NCBI RefSeq assembly: GCF_013404595.1
Contig: NZ_JABVAX010000005.1
Location: forward strand, 157,273-221,272
DNA from: Jannaschia marina
Lineage (GTDB): Bacteria > Pseudomonadota > Alphaproteobacteria > Rhodobacterales > Rhodobacteraceae
Reading direction: 5' to 3'
Length of the DNA: 64,000 nucleotides
Part shown: positions 46,001-54,557 of the stretch, piece after piece
Layout: each line of letters starts with the position of its first letter
Position numbering within the stretch: position 1 is the first letter of the stretch
Notes under the pieces: model-generated
Told to the model about the DNA's origin: nothing
The model's input: only the letters and a program-made list of their open reading frames with translations
Databases searched by the model: none
Program-made: the position numbers and the translations under genes

Positions 46001-46842
46001 ACGTCACCCTGCGGGTCTCGGGCTTCTTCCGCGATGCCTTCCCGCAGCAGATGGCGCTCGTCGACGGTGCCGCGCGCGCCGTGCAGGCCCTCGATGAACC
46101 CGAGGCCGACAACCCCGCCGCCGCGCGCGCGCGGGCCGGACAATCGGCGGCGCGGGTCTACGGCTCGAAGCCCGGAGCCTATGGCGCGGGCCTGCAGGCG
46201 ATGATCGACGAGAAGCTCTGGGCCGACGCCGCCGACCTCGGGCGCGCCTATGTCGAATGGGGCGGCTATGCCTACGGGCAGGGCGAGGGCACGGCCGATC
46301 ATGCGGGCCTGCGCGAGCGGCTGGGTCAGGTCGAGGCCATCGTCCAGAATCAGGACAACCGGGAGCACGACCTCCTCGACAGCGACGACTACTACCAGTT
46401 CGAGGGCGGGGCCGCGGCCGCCGTCGAGATGCTGCAGGGCGAGAGGCGACCGGTCTACCACAACGACCATTCGCGCCCCGAGCGACCTGTCATCCGCACG
46501 CTGGAGGACGAGATCGGCCGCGTCGTCCGCTCCCGCGTCGTGAACCCGAAGTGGATCGCCGGGGTGAAGCGCCACGGCTACAAGGGGGCCTTCGAGATCG
46601 CGGCGACGGTGGACTATCTCTTTGCCTTCGCCGCCACGACGGGCGCGGTGCGCGACCATCACTTCGACCTCGTCGCGGAGGCCGTGCTCGCGGATGAGGA
46701 CACCCGCGACTTCATCGCCGACGCCAACGCCCCCGCGCTCGCCGACATCGCCGACAGGCTGGCCGAGGCGATCGAGCGGGGCCTCTGGACGCCACGTTCG
46801 AACTCGATCCGGGGGCTGGTGGAGCGGTTCGGGCGCCCCTGA
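43099..46842 (+). CDS. cobN: Cobaltochelatase subunit CobN
   Basis: The 1247-residue large subunit of the ATP-dependent cobaltochelatase inserts Co2+ into hydrogenobyrinic acid a,c-diamide with CobS and CobT. Family landmarks include VVHMGKHGNLEWLPG, FIVNDPGEGTQAKRRAQAVI, PWRTNGDTVERI and VKRHGYKGAFEIAATVDYLF. Two stretches look inserted relative to the family: residues 483-499 (around SASEILDPD), and 765-788 (low-complexity SPTTQTGAGAPTQG). AAGGAGAG precedes the ATG at 43099. No riboswitch lies directly in front of it. Confidence 0.96.
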   Translation: MHLLAAQPGAVDDGEPVDLGQTPGEVVVISAADTELAALSEARATMADPPELRLASLMHLRHPMSVDLHLDSCATGAKLVVARILGGRGYWTYGLEQYAARLHDARIPFAALPGDDKPDAELFELSTVSRSDYEALWACLVEGGPQNAATFLSHAKAIVTGSERPAPARPLLRAGLYWPGAADAALDDLSAAWTDGAPVVPVIFYRALLQGAGLNPVNRLVKALLRQGLNPMPVFVASLKDPVSQATLETLFKANPPEAIVNLTSFAVGDAEANPLAAPSANAAPVFQAVLSGGTEDAWETGLTGLSARDIAMNVSLPELDGRVLTRAVGFKGEAFFDAATECPIATWKAAGDRITFVAELMANWCRLRRRAPSERRVALVLANYPNRDGRLANGVGLDTPAATVHALRLMQAAGYDTAPPADSAALMKQLLAGPTNWLTDRAERTGGARLSLDAYRAFYAALPLKARQQIEDRWGQPEEDPFFSASEILDPDAAAGGSFALSIHRFGKAHVALQPARGYNVDPTNSYHSPDLVPPHNYLAFYAWLRANSDAVVHMGKHGNLEWLPGRAVALGAEDWPEIALGPLPHLYPFIVNDPGEGTQAKRRAQAVIVDHLTPPLTRAESYGPMRDLEALVDEYYEAAGVDPRRIDLLRQEILSLASVTGLDVDAGFEGDAGDLAKLDAYLCELKEAQIRDGLHVFGQSPEGRLARDLLQALLRLPRGTAEGEESLPRAIAADLDLGFDPLDCDMAAPWTGGRPEALRLVDEGSPTTQTGAGAPTQGSGQTISSSPWRTNGDTVERIEALSAALLDGTAQAPGPRTAAVLVDAETLRATLAACGPAEGKGLLTGLAGRFVAPAPSGAPTRGRPDVLPTGRNFYSVDSRAVPTPAAWKLGWKSASLLIDRHLQDHGDWPRAMLVTAWGTANMRTGGDDIAQALALMGVKPRWDAANRRVVGYEIIPATALGRPRVDVTLRVSGFFRDAFPQQMALVDGAARAVQALDEPEADNPAAARARAGQSAARVYGSKPGAYGAGLQAMIDEKLWADAADLGRAYVEWGGYAYGQGEGTADHAGLRERLGQVEAIVQNQDNREHDLLDSDDYYQFEGGAAAAVEMLQGERRPVYHNDHSRPERPVIRTLEDEIGRVVRSRVVNPKWIAGVKRHGYKGAFEIAATVDYLFAFAATTGAVRDHHFDLVAEAVLADEDTRDFIADANAPALADIADRLAEAIERGLWTPRSNSIRGLVERFGRP
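44547..44570 (-). repeat. GAGTATTTCGGAAGCGGAGA repeat inside cobN
   Basis: The minus strand reads TCGAGTATTTCGGAAGCGGA and then GAAG, matching the intergenic repeat at 9643 and 19338 nearly base for base. It is translated on the plus strand as FSASEILD in the middle of CobN. A shared intergenic repeat within an essential coding region is unusual. Confidence 0.65.
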
Positions 46843-46979
46843 TCCGCCGGTCGCGACGCGCAGGCCCGGTTGCGCGACGTCTGGACGCCGACCGCGACAA
46901 CGCCCATCCTCGGGACGGCGTGAAGGTGAGGTCCGGCTGTGAGTGAAAGCGAGAGTGCCCGGTACGGGGTCGAGAGCGA

Positions 46980-47717
46980 ATGACCGCGCTCTATGACACG
47001 ATCGGCGTGGATTACGCCCGCCTGCGCCGCCCCGACCCCCGGATCGCGGCGCGGATCGCGGAGGCGCTTGGCCCGGCGGAGACGGTGCTGAACGTAGGGG
47101 CCGGGGCCGGCTCCTACGAGCCTGAGGGCCGGCGCGTCACGGCGGTCGAGCCCTCGGCAGAGATGATCCGGCAGCGCGCGCCTTCGGATGCGACGGTCGT
47201 GCAAGGCTTCGCCGAAGACCTCCCCTTCGACGATGCGAGTTTCGATGCGGCCATGGCGGTACTGACGATCCACCATTGGCGCGACCCGGCCCGCGGCCTG
47301 GCCGAGATGCGGCGGGTGACGCGCGGGCCGATCGTCATCCTGACCTACGACCCGGCGTTCCGCGACTTCTGGCTGCTCGACTACGTTCCCGGCCTCGCCG
47401 CGCTGGACGAAGTGCAGATGCCCCCTCTTGCCCGCTTCCAAGATTGGCTCGGCCCGGTCGAGATTTCCGCGGTCGAGATCCCCCATGATTGCCGCGACGG
47501 CTTCCTCGCCGCCTACTGGCGCAGGCCGGAGGCCTATCTCGACCCGCGACTGCGCGCGGCGATGTCGTCCTTCCGCGCCCTGGGCGACGTGTCGCGGGAG
47601 ATGGCCCGGCTGAACGCCGACCTCGCCTCGGGTGCCTGGGACGCGCGCCTCGGCGCGCTCCGCTCGCGGGAGGCGCTCGATTGCGGGTATCGGCTGGTGG
47701 TGGCCCCGGCCATGTGA
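46980..47717 (+). CDS. Class I SAM-dependent methyltransferase
   Basis: This 245-residue protein has the SAM motif VLNVGAGAGSYEP (36-48) and a small-molecule methyltransferase layout of the Methyltransf_11 kind. VLTIHHWRDPARGLAEMRRV follows the motif IV position. A homologous enzyme near cobN could be a cobalamin-related or general metabolite methyltransferase, but nothing in the sequence identifies the substrate. The ATG at 46980 is preceded by GAGCGA. About 137 bases separate it from cobN. Confidence 0.85.
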   Translation: MTALYDTIGVDYARLRRPDPRIAARIAEALGPAETVLNVGAGAGSYEPEGRRVTAVEPSAEMIRQRAPSDATVVQGFAEDLPFDDASFDAAMAVLTIHHWRDPARGLAEMRRVTRGPIVILTYDPAFRDFWLLDYVPGLAALDEVQMPPLARFQDWLGPVEISAVEIPHDCRDGFLAAYWRRPEAYLDPRLRAAMSSFRALGDVSREMARLNADLASGAWDARLGALRSREALDCGYRLVVAPAM

Positions 47718-47748
47718 CGCCCCCCGCGGATCGAAGAGGCGTCGCCCC

Positions 47749-49041
47749 CTAGGTGTCGCTCCATTCGAGGTCAGCGCCCACACCGCGCAGCTTGGCGATC
47801 AGGTCGGGATGCGCACGGTCGAGCGGGTCTGCGTTGCGGATGACCGAGCGCCCCTCGATCTGCATCGCTGCAATCAGCAGACCGACAACCACGCGGATGA
47901 TGTAGGGGGCCTCCACGACGTTCGGCCGCAACTCCTCCGCCCGCATCAGCAGGAGACGATGGGGGTCGCTCAGGTTCGTTCGCGCCCCCAACTTGGCCAG
48001 TTCGGCGGACCAGAAGAGCGCACCCTCGTAGACCTTGTTCCAGAAGAGCACCTCACCCTTTGCCTGAATGCTGGCTCCGATGATCTGAGGCAGGATGTCG
48101 GCAGGGAAATAGGGCCACGGTGCGGCTTCGATCTTCGTGATCCCCTCGGGTGTGAGTGGACGTTCGACGCGGAAGTCGCTCGGCCCGGTCAAGACGGCGT
48201 CGCCTTCGATGCGGACGTTGAGACCGACCTTGCGGAACTGGCGGACGATCAGCTCCATATCGGCGGTGACGGAACTGCGGATTGTCAGGGTGCTCCCCGT
48301 GGCCGCGCCTATGGCGGCATAGGTGGCGACTTCGTGGTGATCGTCGATGACGGCGAACCGCCCGCCGACGAGCCGATCCGTTCCCTCGATAACGAGCCGC
48401 GAGGTGCCGATTCCTTCGATCCGTGCGCCCATACTGACCAGCATCTCGCAGAGGTGGCGGACATGCGGTTCACTCGCCGCGTTCGTCAGGACGGAGCGCG
48501 CGGGGCGGGACGCCGCGAAGAGGGCGAAGGTCTCCGTCGCGGTCACGGACTGGTAGTCGAGCCAGATATCGGCCCCCTGCGACTTCGGCCCGCCTTCGAT
48601 GGTGCAGAGGCCGCCGTCGATCTCCACCTCGCATCCGAAGGCGCGCGCGATCAGGAGATGGGGATCAATCTCACGGATGCCGAGCGCGCAGCCCTTCGAG
48701 CCGAGATCGATCGCGAACTGCCCGAACCGATGAACGATCGGGGCAATCAGCAAGACGGCGGACCGGATACCGGACGGCACGTCGCCCGTCGCGTCGGCGC
48801 GCAGGGCGGCATGATCCAGCGTGACCTCGTGCCGGATCCGGTCGATCACGGCGCGGCTGCCGAGTTGCTCGAAAAAGGTCGCGATCTTCCGTCCGTCGCT
48901 GATCGGGGGAAAGTTGGTGAGCGTGACCGTTTCCTCGGTCAGCAGCGACGCGCACATCATCGGCAGGGCCGCGTTCTTGTTGCCCGACACCGCCAGATCG
49001 CCCGAAAGGCGCTTGTTCCCGCGAACGATAAGAGACGACAT
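47749..49041 (-). CDS. MurA-like UDP-N-acetylglucosamine 1-carboxyvinyltransferase paralogue
   Basis: This 430-residue EPSP synthase-fold protein carries MurA landmarks at the E. coli-like positions: Lys22 in SGNKNAALP and Cys118 in GSKGCALG, the counterpart of the fosfomycin-sensitive Cys115. Other positions diverge strongly from the usual rhodobacterial MurA, for example the block FAIDLGSKGCALGIREID. Its G+C is lower than that of its neighbours (about 63% in a hand-counted 60-base line). It could supply UDP-GlcNAc-enolpyruvate in a second setting, or act in natural-product synthesis or fosfomycin tolerance. The main murA is probably elsewhere. Confidence 0.82.
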   Translation of the reverse strand: MSSLIVRGNKRLSGDLAVSGNKNAALPMMCASLLTEETVTLTNFPPISDGRKIATFFEQLGSRAVIDRIRHEVTLDHAALRADATGDVPSGIRSAVLLIAPIVHRFGQFAIDLGSKGCALGIREIDPHLLIARAFGCEVEIDGGLCTIEGGPKSQGADIWLDYQSVTATETFALFAASRPARSVLTNAASEPHVRHLCEMLVSMGARIEGIGTSRLVIEGTDRLVGGRFAVIDDHHEVATYAAIGAATGSTLTIRSSVTADMELIVRQFRKVGLNVRIEGDAVLTGPSDFRVERPLTPEGITKIEAAPWPYFPADILPQIIGASIQAKGEVLFWNKVYEGALFWSAELAKLGARTNLSDPHRLLLMRAEELRPNVVEAPYIIRVVVGLLIAAMQIEGRSVIRNADPLDRAHPDLIAKLRGVGADLEWSDT

Positions 49042-49281
49042 GCTGCGCTTTCCATTTGTCCGTTACAGCTCTTGCGCGAGCGCCCGATCCACGCGGACCG
49101 GCGCGGGCGAAAGCAGCAATGCGGCCTCTCCGAACACGGCCGCGCGGACCCGTCAAGGCAGAGCCGTTGCGATGCCCTATCCAGGCCTGCGGGCGCGCAC
49201 GGACGGGTGCGAGACGTCGCAAGGCGATCGCCCCGACCGTTGCCGCAAGACATGAGGATCGGTCGTCCGAGTTGAATGCCG

Positions 49282-49575
49282 TTAGGGCCGACACTCCAGC
49301 GACATCTTTACGAGCGCGATGTCGCCAATGGCGGTGCCGGGACGGACGGTGCAGCCCGTGACCTCCTCGGTGGCGGCGACGGCGGCGAGGACGACCTGTG
49401 CCAGACCGGGCCGCCAGGCAGGGTTTGTTCGAGTGGCCTGCGCGGTCTCGAGGTTCCAGTTGACGCGGAAGTCGTGGCCACCGGCGCTGGCCGTGCCCGT
49501 CCGGTTCAACCCGTCGAGCGGGTGCGGGGTGTTGCAGGCGGCGAGCAGGAGAAGGACGAGCAGCGGACGTGTCAT
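49282..49575 (-). CDS. Hypothetical lipoprotein, 97 aa
   Basis: The ORF opens with MTRPLLVLLLLAACNTPH, a signal peptide with lipobox LAAC (Cys14 is the lipidation site). The mature part of 84 residues has two further cysteines (GCTVRP and SLECRP), which could form a disulfide. No family is recognised. A TTAA-N7-TTAA element lies 25 bases upstream of the start on the opposite side, which suggests cell-cycle control. Confidence 0.75.
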   Translation of the reverse strand: MTRPLLVLLLLAACNTPHPLDGLNRTGTASAGGHDFRVNWNLETAQATRTNPAWRPGLAQVVLAAVAATEEVTGCTVRPGTAIGDIALVKMSLECRP

Positions 49576-49599
49576 CGGGCCATCAATCTCCCGTTAAGG

Positions 49600-49614
49600 T
49601 TAATGTCAGGTTAA
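49600..49614 (-). promoter_or_regulatory. Candidate CtrA binding site TTAA-N7-TTAA
   Basis: TTAATGTCAGGTTAA at 49600-49614 fits the CtrA consensus TTAA-N7-TTAAC, with a further GTTAA just before it. It lies 25 bases upstream of the lipoprotein start, where CtrA-regulated promoters commonly carry it. In a GC-rich genome such a match is less likely by chance. Confidence 0.55.
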
Positions 49615-49806
49615 GGCGCGCAGCGGGTCGGGGAGACTTGCGGTGGGGGCGTGACCGGATCGACCTTGCCCGCACGCCTCGGTTGCGCTCCCTGCGAAGG
49701 ATTGCGCTCCTTCGGCAGAGGCCGTCCAGCGTGACGAGGGTGCCGCCCCGCTTGACGACCGGACGCCTTCACCGGACAGTCGCGCCAAAGCCCCGGGAGC
49801 CCCGAG

Positions 49807-50418
49807 ATGACAGACGCCGATACCGACCGCCACAACGCGAAGATGGCCAAGAAGAAGGCCGCGCGCGACAAGATCATGGCCACCAAGACCGAGGAGAAGG
49901 GCCTCGTCATCGTCCATACGGGCAAGGGCAAGGGGAAGTCGTCCTCGGCCTTCGGCATGATCTTCCGCTGCATCGCGCACCAGATGCCATGTGCCGTCGT
50001 GCAGTTCATCAAGGGCGGTATGGGAACCGGCGAGCGTGACCTCATCACCACGCATTTCGGCGATCTCTGCGAATTCCACACCATGGGCGAGGGCTTCACC
50101 TGGGAGACGCAGGACAAATCCCGCGACATCGAGATGGCGCAGGCCGCGTGGGCCAAGGCAAAGGAGCTGATCCGCGACCCGAGGAACCGGATGGTCCTGC
50201 TCGACGAGATCAACATCGCTTTGCGCTACGACTACGTCGATGCTGGCGAGGTGGTGGCCTTCCTCGCCGCGGAAAAGCCACCGATGACCCATGTCGTCCT
50301 CACTGGGCGCAACGCGAAGGAGGAGATCCTCGAGATCGCGGACCTCGCGACCGAGATGGAACTGCTGAAGCATCCCTTCCGCTCGGGCGTGAAGGCGCAG
50401 GCGGGGGTTGAGTTCTAG
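49807..50418 (+). CDS. cobO: Cob(I)yrinic acid a,c-diamide adenosyltransferase
   Basis: This 203-residue CobO/BtuR enzyme attaches the 5'-deoxyadenosyl group to the cobalt of cob(I)yrinic acid a,c-diamide. The phosphate-binding loop is GKGKGKSS (39-46) in HTGKGKGKSSSAFG, and the family blocks FTWETQDKSRD, RMVLLDEINIALRYDY and HVVLTGRNAKEE are present. It is about 2.1 kb downstream of the methyltransferase and about 3 kb from cobN. Its stop shares CTAG with the stop of the convergent DUF3253-kinase gene. Confidence 0.95.
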   Translation: MTDADTDRHNAKMAKKKAARDKIMATKTEEKGLVIVHTGKGKGKSSSAFGMIFRCIAHQMPCAVVQFIKGGMGTGERDLITTHFGDLCEFHTMGEGFTWETQDKSRDIEMAQAAWAKAKELIRDPRNRMVLLDEINIALRYDYVDAGEVVAFLAAEKPPMTHVVLTGRNAKEEILEIADLATEMELLKHPFRSGVKAQAGVEF

Positions 50419-51458
50419 CCGCCCGCCAGATCGAGGAGCATGTCGAGGCGCGGCAGCTCGCTGTCGTCCCCGACCGCGCCGTCGCGGCCGCGCCAGGCGA
50501 TCGAGAGCGCGCATTTGACAGCGCCCCATTGCAGCAGACGCTCCGGCGCGACGCCGAGCGCCGGCGTCCAGAGCGCGATGCGCGCGGTCACGCGGGCCGG
50601 GTCGGCGGTCTCGGTGCTGCACCCGCGCGGGTTGCGCAGGGCATTCGCCAGCTCGTAGGCCGGATCGCCGCGCAGGCCCTTCGGGTCGAAGACGCGGGGG
50701 CCGTCGCCGGTCAAGATGACGTTGTCGTGGTGCAGGTCGCCATGGAGCGGCACGTCGGCTGGGGCACTGTCGAGGAGAGCGCGCCCGAGATCGGTCGCCC
50801 GTCCGAAGAGTGCACGCGTCCGGTCGGTTCGGTGCGACCGGCCGGCCAGGTCGTCGAGTTGCGCGGCTTGCGGCGTCAGCCCCCGGACGGTGGGAGGCGG
50901 AGCCGTATGAAGGCGGGCGGCGGCCGCACCGAGCAGCGCATCGGCCCTTGCGATATCGCCGCCGCGCGCGATGTCGCCGAGGGTGGGGCCGGGCAACCAG
51001 TCGATCAGCTGGGCAGCCCCGTAGGCCGCCAGCAGGCGCGCCGCCCCGCGGTCGGAGTGGGCTCTCAGCCAGTTCACGCCCGACGCCTCGTTGCCGGGGT
51101 CGCCGCGCAGATAGACCTTCAGCGCGGCCTCCGTCCCGTCCCCCTGCGTCACGCGCCAGACGGCGGCGGCGGCGGTCGCCGCGACGAACCGCGCGCCGGT
51201 CGTCCCGAAGGGCAGCGGGTCGGGCACGGCGAGCGCGAGACGGATCGGGCCGCGCGCGGTGCGCGCATCGACGGGGCGGCCTCGCTGCGTCACACTCACC
51301 CAGGGCTGCGCCGCCGCGACGGCCCGCACGCGGGGCATCAGGGGCCGCCAATCGGACCCGAGCGCACGCGCTACTTCTGAGGGGCAGAGGCTCCGCGGTG
51401 CGCGGGCCGCGATCTGTCGCCGAAGCTCCGCCGCGATCGTGTCGTCCGCGACGGTCAT
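50415..51458 (-). CDS. Fusion of DUF3253 domain and antibiotic-type small-molecule kinase
   Basis: This 347-residue protein joins two domains. Residues 1-75 match the DUF3253 family (CPSEVARALGSDWRPLMPRV, then SVTQRGRPVD and ARGPIRLAL). Residues about 84-347 are an aminoglycoside/hydroxyurea phosphotransferase-like kinase: Lys114 in AALKVY, LHGDLHHDN (238-246) and the metal-binding FDPKGLRGDP (257-266). It lies 8 bases downstream of the ileS start-side overlap region, reading in the same direction as ileS after its stop side. Whether it phosphorylates an antibiotic or a metabolite is unknown; no resistance should be assumed. Confidence 0.85.
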   Translation of the reverse strand: MTVADDTIAAELRRQIAARAPRSLCPSEVARALGSDWRPLMPRVRAVAAAQPWVSVTQRGRPVDARTARGPIRLALAVPDPLPFGTTGARFVAATAAAAVWRVTQGDGTEAALKVYLRGDPGNEASGVNWLRAHSDRGAARLLAAYGAAQLIDWLPGPTLGDIARGGDIARADALLGAAAARLHTAPPPTVRGLTPQAAQLDDLAGRSHRTDRTRALFGRATDLGRALLDSAPADVPLHGDLHHDNVILTGDGPRVFDPKGLRGDPAYELANALRNPRGCSTETADPARVTARIALWTPALGVAPERLLQWGAVKCALSIAWRGRDGAVGDDSELPRLDMLLDLAGG

Positions 51459-51465
51459 CGGGGCG

Positions 51466-54381
51466 TCAGCCGAGCGCGGCGTCGCAGCGGCCGCAGACCC
51501 CGTCGTGCCCGTGGTGCCCGACGTCGGGCAGGATCTTCCAGCAGCGCTGGCACTTGCCCCCCTCCGCCTGTGCGAAGGCCACGGCCACGCCCGGCGTGTC
51601 GTCGAGCGCGAACGCCCCGTCCGGTGCGGCCTCGGTCGAGACGCTGATGGCGGAGGTGATGCAGATGTCCTCGAAGGCCACGTCCTCGAGGATCGCCGCC
51701 GTTTCGGCGTCCAGATGCACCGTCGGGGCCGCCTCCAGCGACGCGCCGATGGCCTTGTCCCGCCGCGCGGCCTCGAGCGCCCCGAGGACGACGCGCCGGA
51801 CCTTCCGGATGCGCGCCCACTTTTCGGCCAGCGCGTCGTCGCGCCATTGCGGGGCCGCCTCGGGGAAGTCCTGCAGGTGGACGGAGCTGTCGTCGCCCGG
51901 GTGCACTTCGAGCCAGACCTCCTCCATCGTGAAGGGCAGGATCGGCGCGAGCCAGGTCGTCAGACGCGCGTGCAGGATCGAGAGCACCGTCCGCGCCGCC
52001 CGGCGGCGGGTGGTGTCGCCGTCGCAGTAGAGCGCATCCTTGCGGATATCGAAGTAGAAGGCCGAAAGGTCCACGGTCGCGAACTGGAAGATCGCCTGGA
52101 ACACCTCCGCGAAGTCGTAGCGCGCATAGGCGTCGCGCACCTGCACGTCGAGCTCCGACAGACGGTGCAGGACCAGCCGCTCCAGCTCGGGCATCTCAAG
52201 CGTGTCGAGCGGAGCCTCGTCGGTCATCGAGCCCAGCATGAAGCGCATCGTGTTGCGCAGCCGGCGATAGCTGTCGGCCACGCCCTTGAGGATCTCGGGC
52301 CCGATGCGGTGGTCGGCGGTGTAGTCGACCTGCGCCACCCAGAGCCGCAGGATGTCGGCCCCGTATTGGTCGACGATGTCCTGCGGAGCGATGGTGTTGC
52401 CGATGGACTTGGACATCTTCATGCCCTTCTCGTCCATGGTGAACCCGTGGGTCACAACAGCGCGATAGGGCGCGCGCCCCTTCGTGCCGCATCCCTGGAG
52501 CATCGAGGAATGGAACCAGCCGCGATGCTGATCCGTGCCTTCGAGATAGACATCGGCGATCCCGTCCTCGGTGCCGTCCGCCCTGTCGCGCAGGACGAAG
52601 GCATGGGTGGAGCCGCTGTCGAACCAGACGTCGAGGATGTCGAAGACCTGCTCCCACTCCTCCGGGTCGTAGTCGTTGCCGAGGAACCGCGCCTTGGCCC
52701 CCGGCTGATACCAGGCGTCGGCGCCCTCGGCCTCGAAGGCCTCGATGATGCGCGCGTTGACGGCCGGGTCCCGCAGGAGGAAGTTCGGTTCGTCGGCCTT
52801 GGTGCCCTTGCGCGTGAAACAGGTGAGCGGCACGCCCCAGGCGCGCTGGCGAGACAGCACCCAGTCGGGACGGTTCTCGATCATCGAGTAGAGCCGGTTG
52901 CGCCCGGTCTTCGGCGTCCAGGTCACGAGCTCGTCGATGGAGGTCAGCGCGCGCTGACGCACGGTCTCGCCATAGCTGTCCTGCCCGTCGCCGACCGCCC
53001 GGTCGATGGCGGCGAACCACTGCGGGCGGTTTAGGCGGATGACCGGGGCCTTCGAGCGCCAGCTGTGCGCGTCGGAGATCGTGATGCGCTTGCGGGCGAG
53101 GAGCGCCCCGACCTCGACGAGCTTGTCGATGACCGCCTTGTTCGCGCCCCCGGGCTTCTTGCCGTCGCGGCTGAGGATGTACTGCCCGCCGAAGAACGGC
53201 AGATCGGCGCGGAAGGAGCCGTCGGCCTCGATGTTATAGGTCATCGGCAGGCCGTGCGTCTGCCCGATCTGGTAGTCGTCGTCGCCGTGGCTGGGCGCGG
53301 TGTGCACGAAGCCCGTGCCCGCATCGTCGGTGACATGGTCGCCGGGGAGAAGGGGGACGTCGAAGTCCCATTCTCCCTCCGCGCCATCGGTGCCGCGGAG
53401 GGGGTGGGCGCAGACGAACTCGCCACAGCTTGAAGCATCAGCGAACCCGCAGATGAAACGATATTCCAAGACGCGCGCAGCTTCAAAAAAGCCTTCTGCG
53501 AGAGCCTCTGCCAAGACGAAGCGGTCTCCGGCCTTTGCCCAGTTATCGTTGCCAGCGGATGTCACTTCGTAAAGCGCATAAGTGATCGACGGTCCGTAGC
53601 AGATCGCCCTATTCGACGGCAGTGTCCAAGGCGTCGTCGTCCAAATGACGACGGACGCGGGCTTCTCAGAATATGACAGGCCCTCGGTGTGCGCACCGAA
53701 ATCAACGACCGGAAACTTCACCCAGACCGCATCCACCTGCCGGTCGTGGTACTCCACCTCCGCCTCGGCGAGCGCGGTCTTCTCCACGGGAGACCACATC
53801 ACCGGCTTCGAGCCCTGGTAGACGAGGCCGTTCATCAGGAAGGTCTGGAACTCCGCCGCGATCACCGCCTCGGCGTGGTGGTCCATCGTCAAGTAGGGAT
53901 CGGCCCAGTTGCCGGTGATGCCGAGGCGCTTGAACTCCTCGCGCTGCACGTCGACCCAGCCGGCGGCGAAGTCGCGGCACTCCTGCCGGAATTCGACCAC
54001 GTCCACCGCGTCCTTGTCGCGGCCCTTCTTGCGGTAGGCCTCCTCGATCTTCCATTCGATCGGCAGGCCGTGACAGTCCCAACCCGGCACGTAGCGCGCG
54101 TCGTGGCCCATCATCTGCCGCGAGCGGACGACCATGTCCTTGAGCGTCTTGTTGAGCGCGTGGCCGATATGGAGGTTGCCGTTGGCGTAGGGCGGGCCGT
54201 CGTGGAGCGTGAAGGGCGTTCTGCCTTCCTTCTCACGCAGGCGGTCGTAGACGCCGATCCGCGCCCAATGCTCCAGCCAGCCGGGCTCGCGCTTGGGCAG
54301 GCCGGCGCGCATGGGAAACTCGGTCTGCGGCAGGTTCAGGGTCGATTTGTAGTCGGGGGTTTCGGGGGTCTCGGCGCTCAT
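51466..54381 (-). CDS. ileS: Isoleucine--tRNA ligase
   Basis: This 971-residue class I synthetase charges tRNA(Ile). The HIGH motif is at 71-74 ([14 protein letters not shown]), and KMSKS at 655-659. The C-terminal zinc cysteines are seen in [10 protein letters not shown] and VCGRCD. The editing (CP1) domain spans roughly 190-400. The DNA at about 53430-53680, coding for residues about 234-317, drops to 54% G+C over 53461-53580, against about 67-72% in nearby stretches. The start at 54381 begins [24 protein letters not shown]3253-kinase gene follows 7 bases after the stop. Confidence 0.97.
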   Translation of the reverse strand: MSAETPETPDYKSTLNLPQTEFPMRAGLPKREPGWLEHWARIGVYDRLREKEGRTPFTLHDGPPYANGNLHIGHALNKTLKDMVVRSRQMMGHDARYVPGWDCHGLPIEWKIEEAYRKKGRDKDAVDVVEFRQECRDFAAGWVDVQREEFKRLGITGNWADPYLTMDHHAEAVIAAEFQTFLMNGLVYQGSKPVMWSPVEKTALAEAEVEYHDRQVDAVWVKFPVVDFGAHTEGLSYSEKPASVVIWTTTPWTLPSNRAICYGPSITYALYEVTSAGNDNWAKAGDRFVLAEALAEGFFEAARVLEYRFICGFADASSCGEFVCAHPLRGTDGAEGEWDFDVPLLPGDHVTDDAGTGFVHTAPSHGDDDYQIGQTHGLPMTYNIEADGSFRADLPFFGGQYILSRDGKKPGGANKAVIDKLVEVGALLARKRITISDAHSWRSKAPVIRLNRPQWFAAIDRAVGDGQDSYGETVRQRALTSIDELVTWTPKTGRNRLYSMIENRPDWVLSRQRAWGVPLTCFTRKGTKADEPNFLLRDPAVNARIIEAFEAEGADAWYQPGAKARFLGNDYDPEEWEQVFDILDVWFDSGSTHAFVLRDRADGTEDGIADVYLEGTDQHRGWFHSSMLQGCGTKGRAPYRAVVTHGFTMDEKGMKMSKSIGNTIAPQDIVDQYGADILRLWVAQVDYTADHRIGPEILKGVADSYRRLRNTMRFMLGSMTDEAPLDTLEMPELERLVLHRLSELDVQVRDAYARYDFAEVFQAIFQFATVDLSAFYFDIRKDALYCDGDTTRRRAARTVLSILHARLTTWLAPILPFTMEEVWLEVHPGDDSSVHLQDFPEAAPQWRDDALAEKWARIRKVRRVVLGALEAARRDKAIGASLEAAPTVHLDAETAAILEDVAFEDICITSAISVSTEAAPDGAFALDDTPGVAVAFAQAEGGKCQRCWKILPDVGHHGHDGVCGRCDAALG

Positions 54382-54557
54382 CGGTGGCGTCCTTCGTCTC
54401 GGAATGTCGTTGAGGTCAGTGCGATCTCCGGCACCTTTGCCCGGCCGCCCCGAGGATCAGGGCGCCGGGGGGATAATTCGCGTCGATATGAGCACTCGTC
54501 CCGTCATCGCGGGCGTTATAGGCACTGCGAACAAGGAACGGCAAGGAGTGTGCGCGG

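Noticed and set aside
42115..46662. Very long minus-strand open frame across cobN
   Set aside because: Only its last part (42115-43023) is a recognisable protein (PsuG). The rest is antisense to cobN, Arg/Gly/Asp-rich and without family resemblance, as expected from third-position GC bias.
49576..49806. Possible B12 riboswitch before cobO
   Set aside because: No B12 box (GCCACTG) or the other conserved blocks are present.
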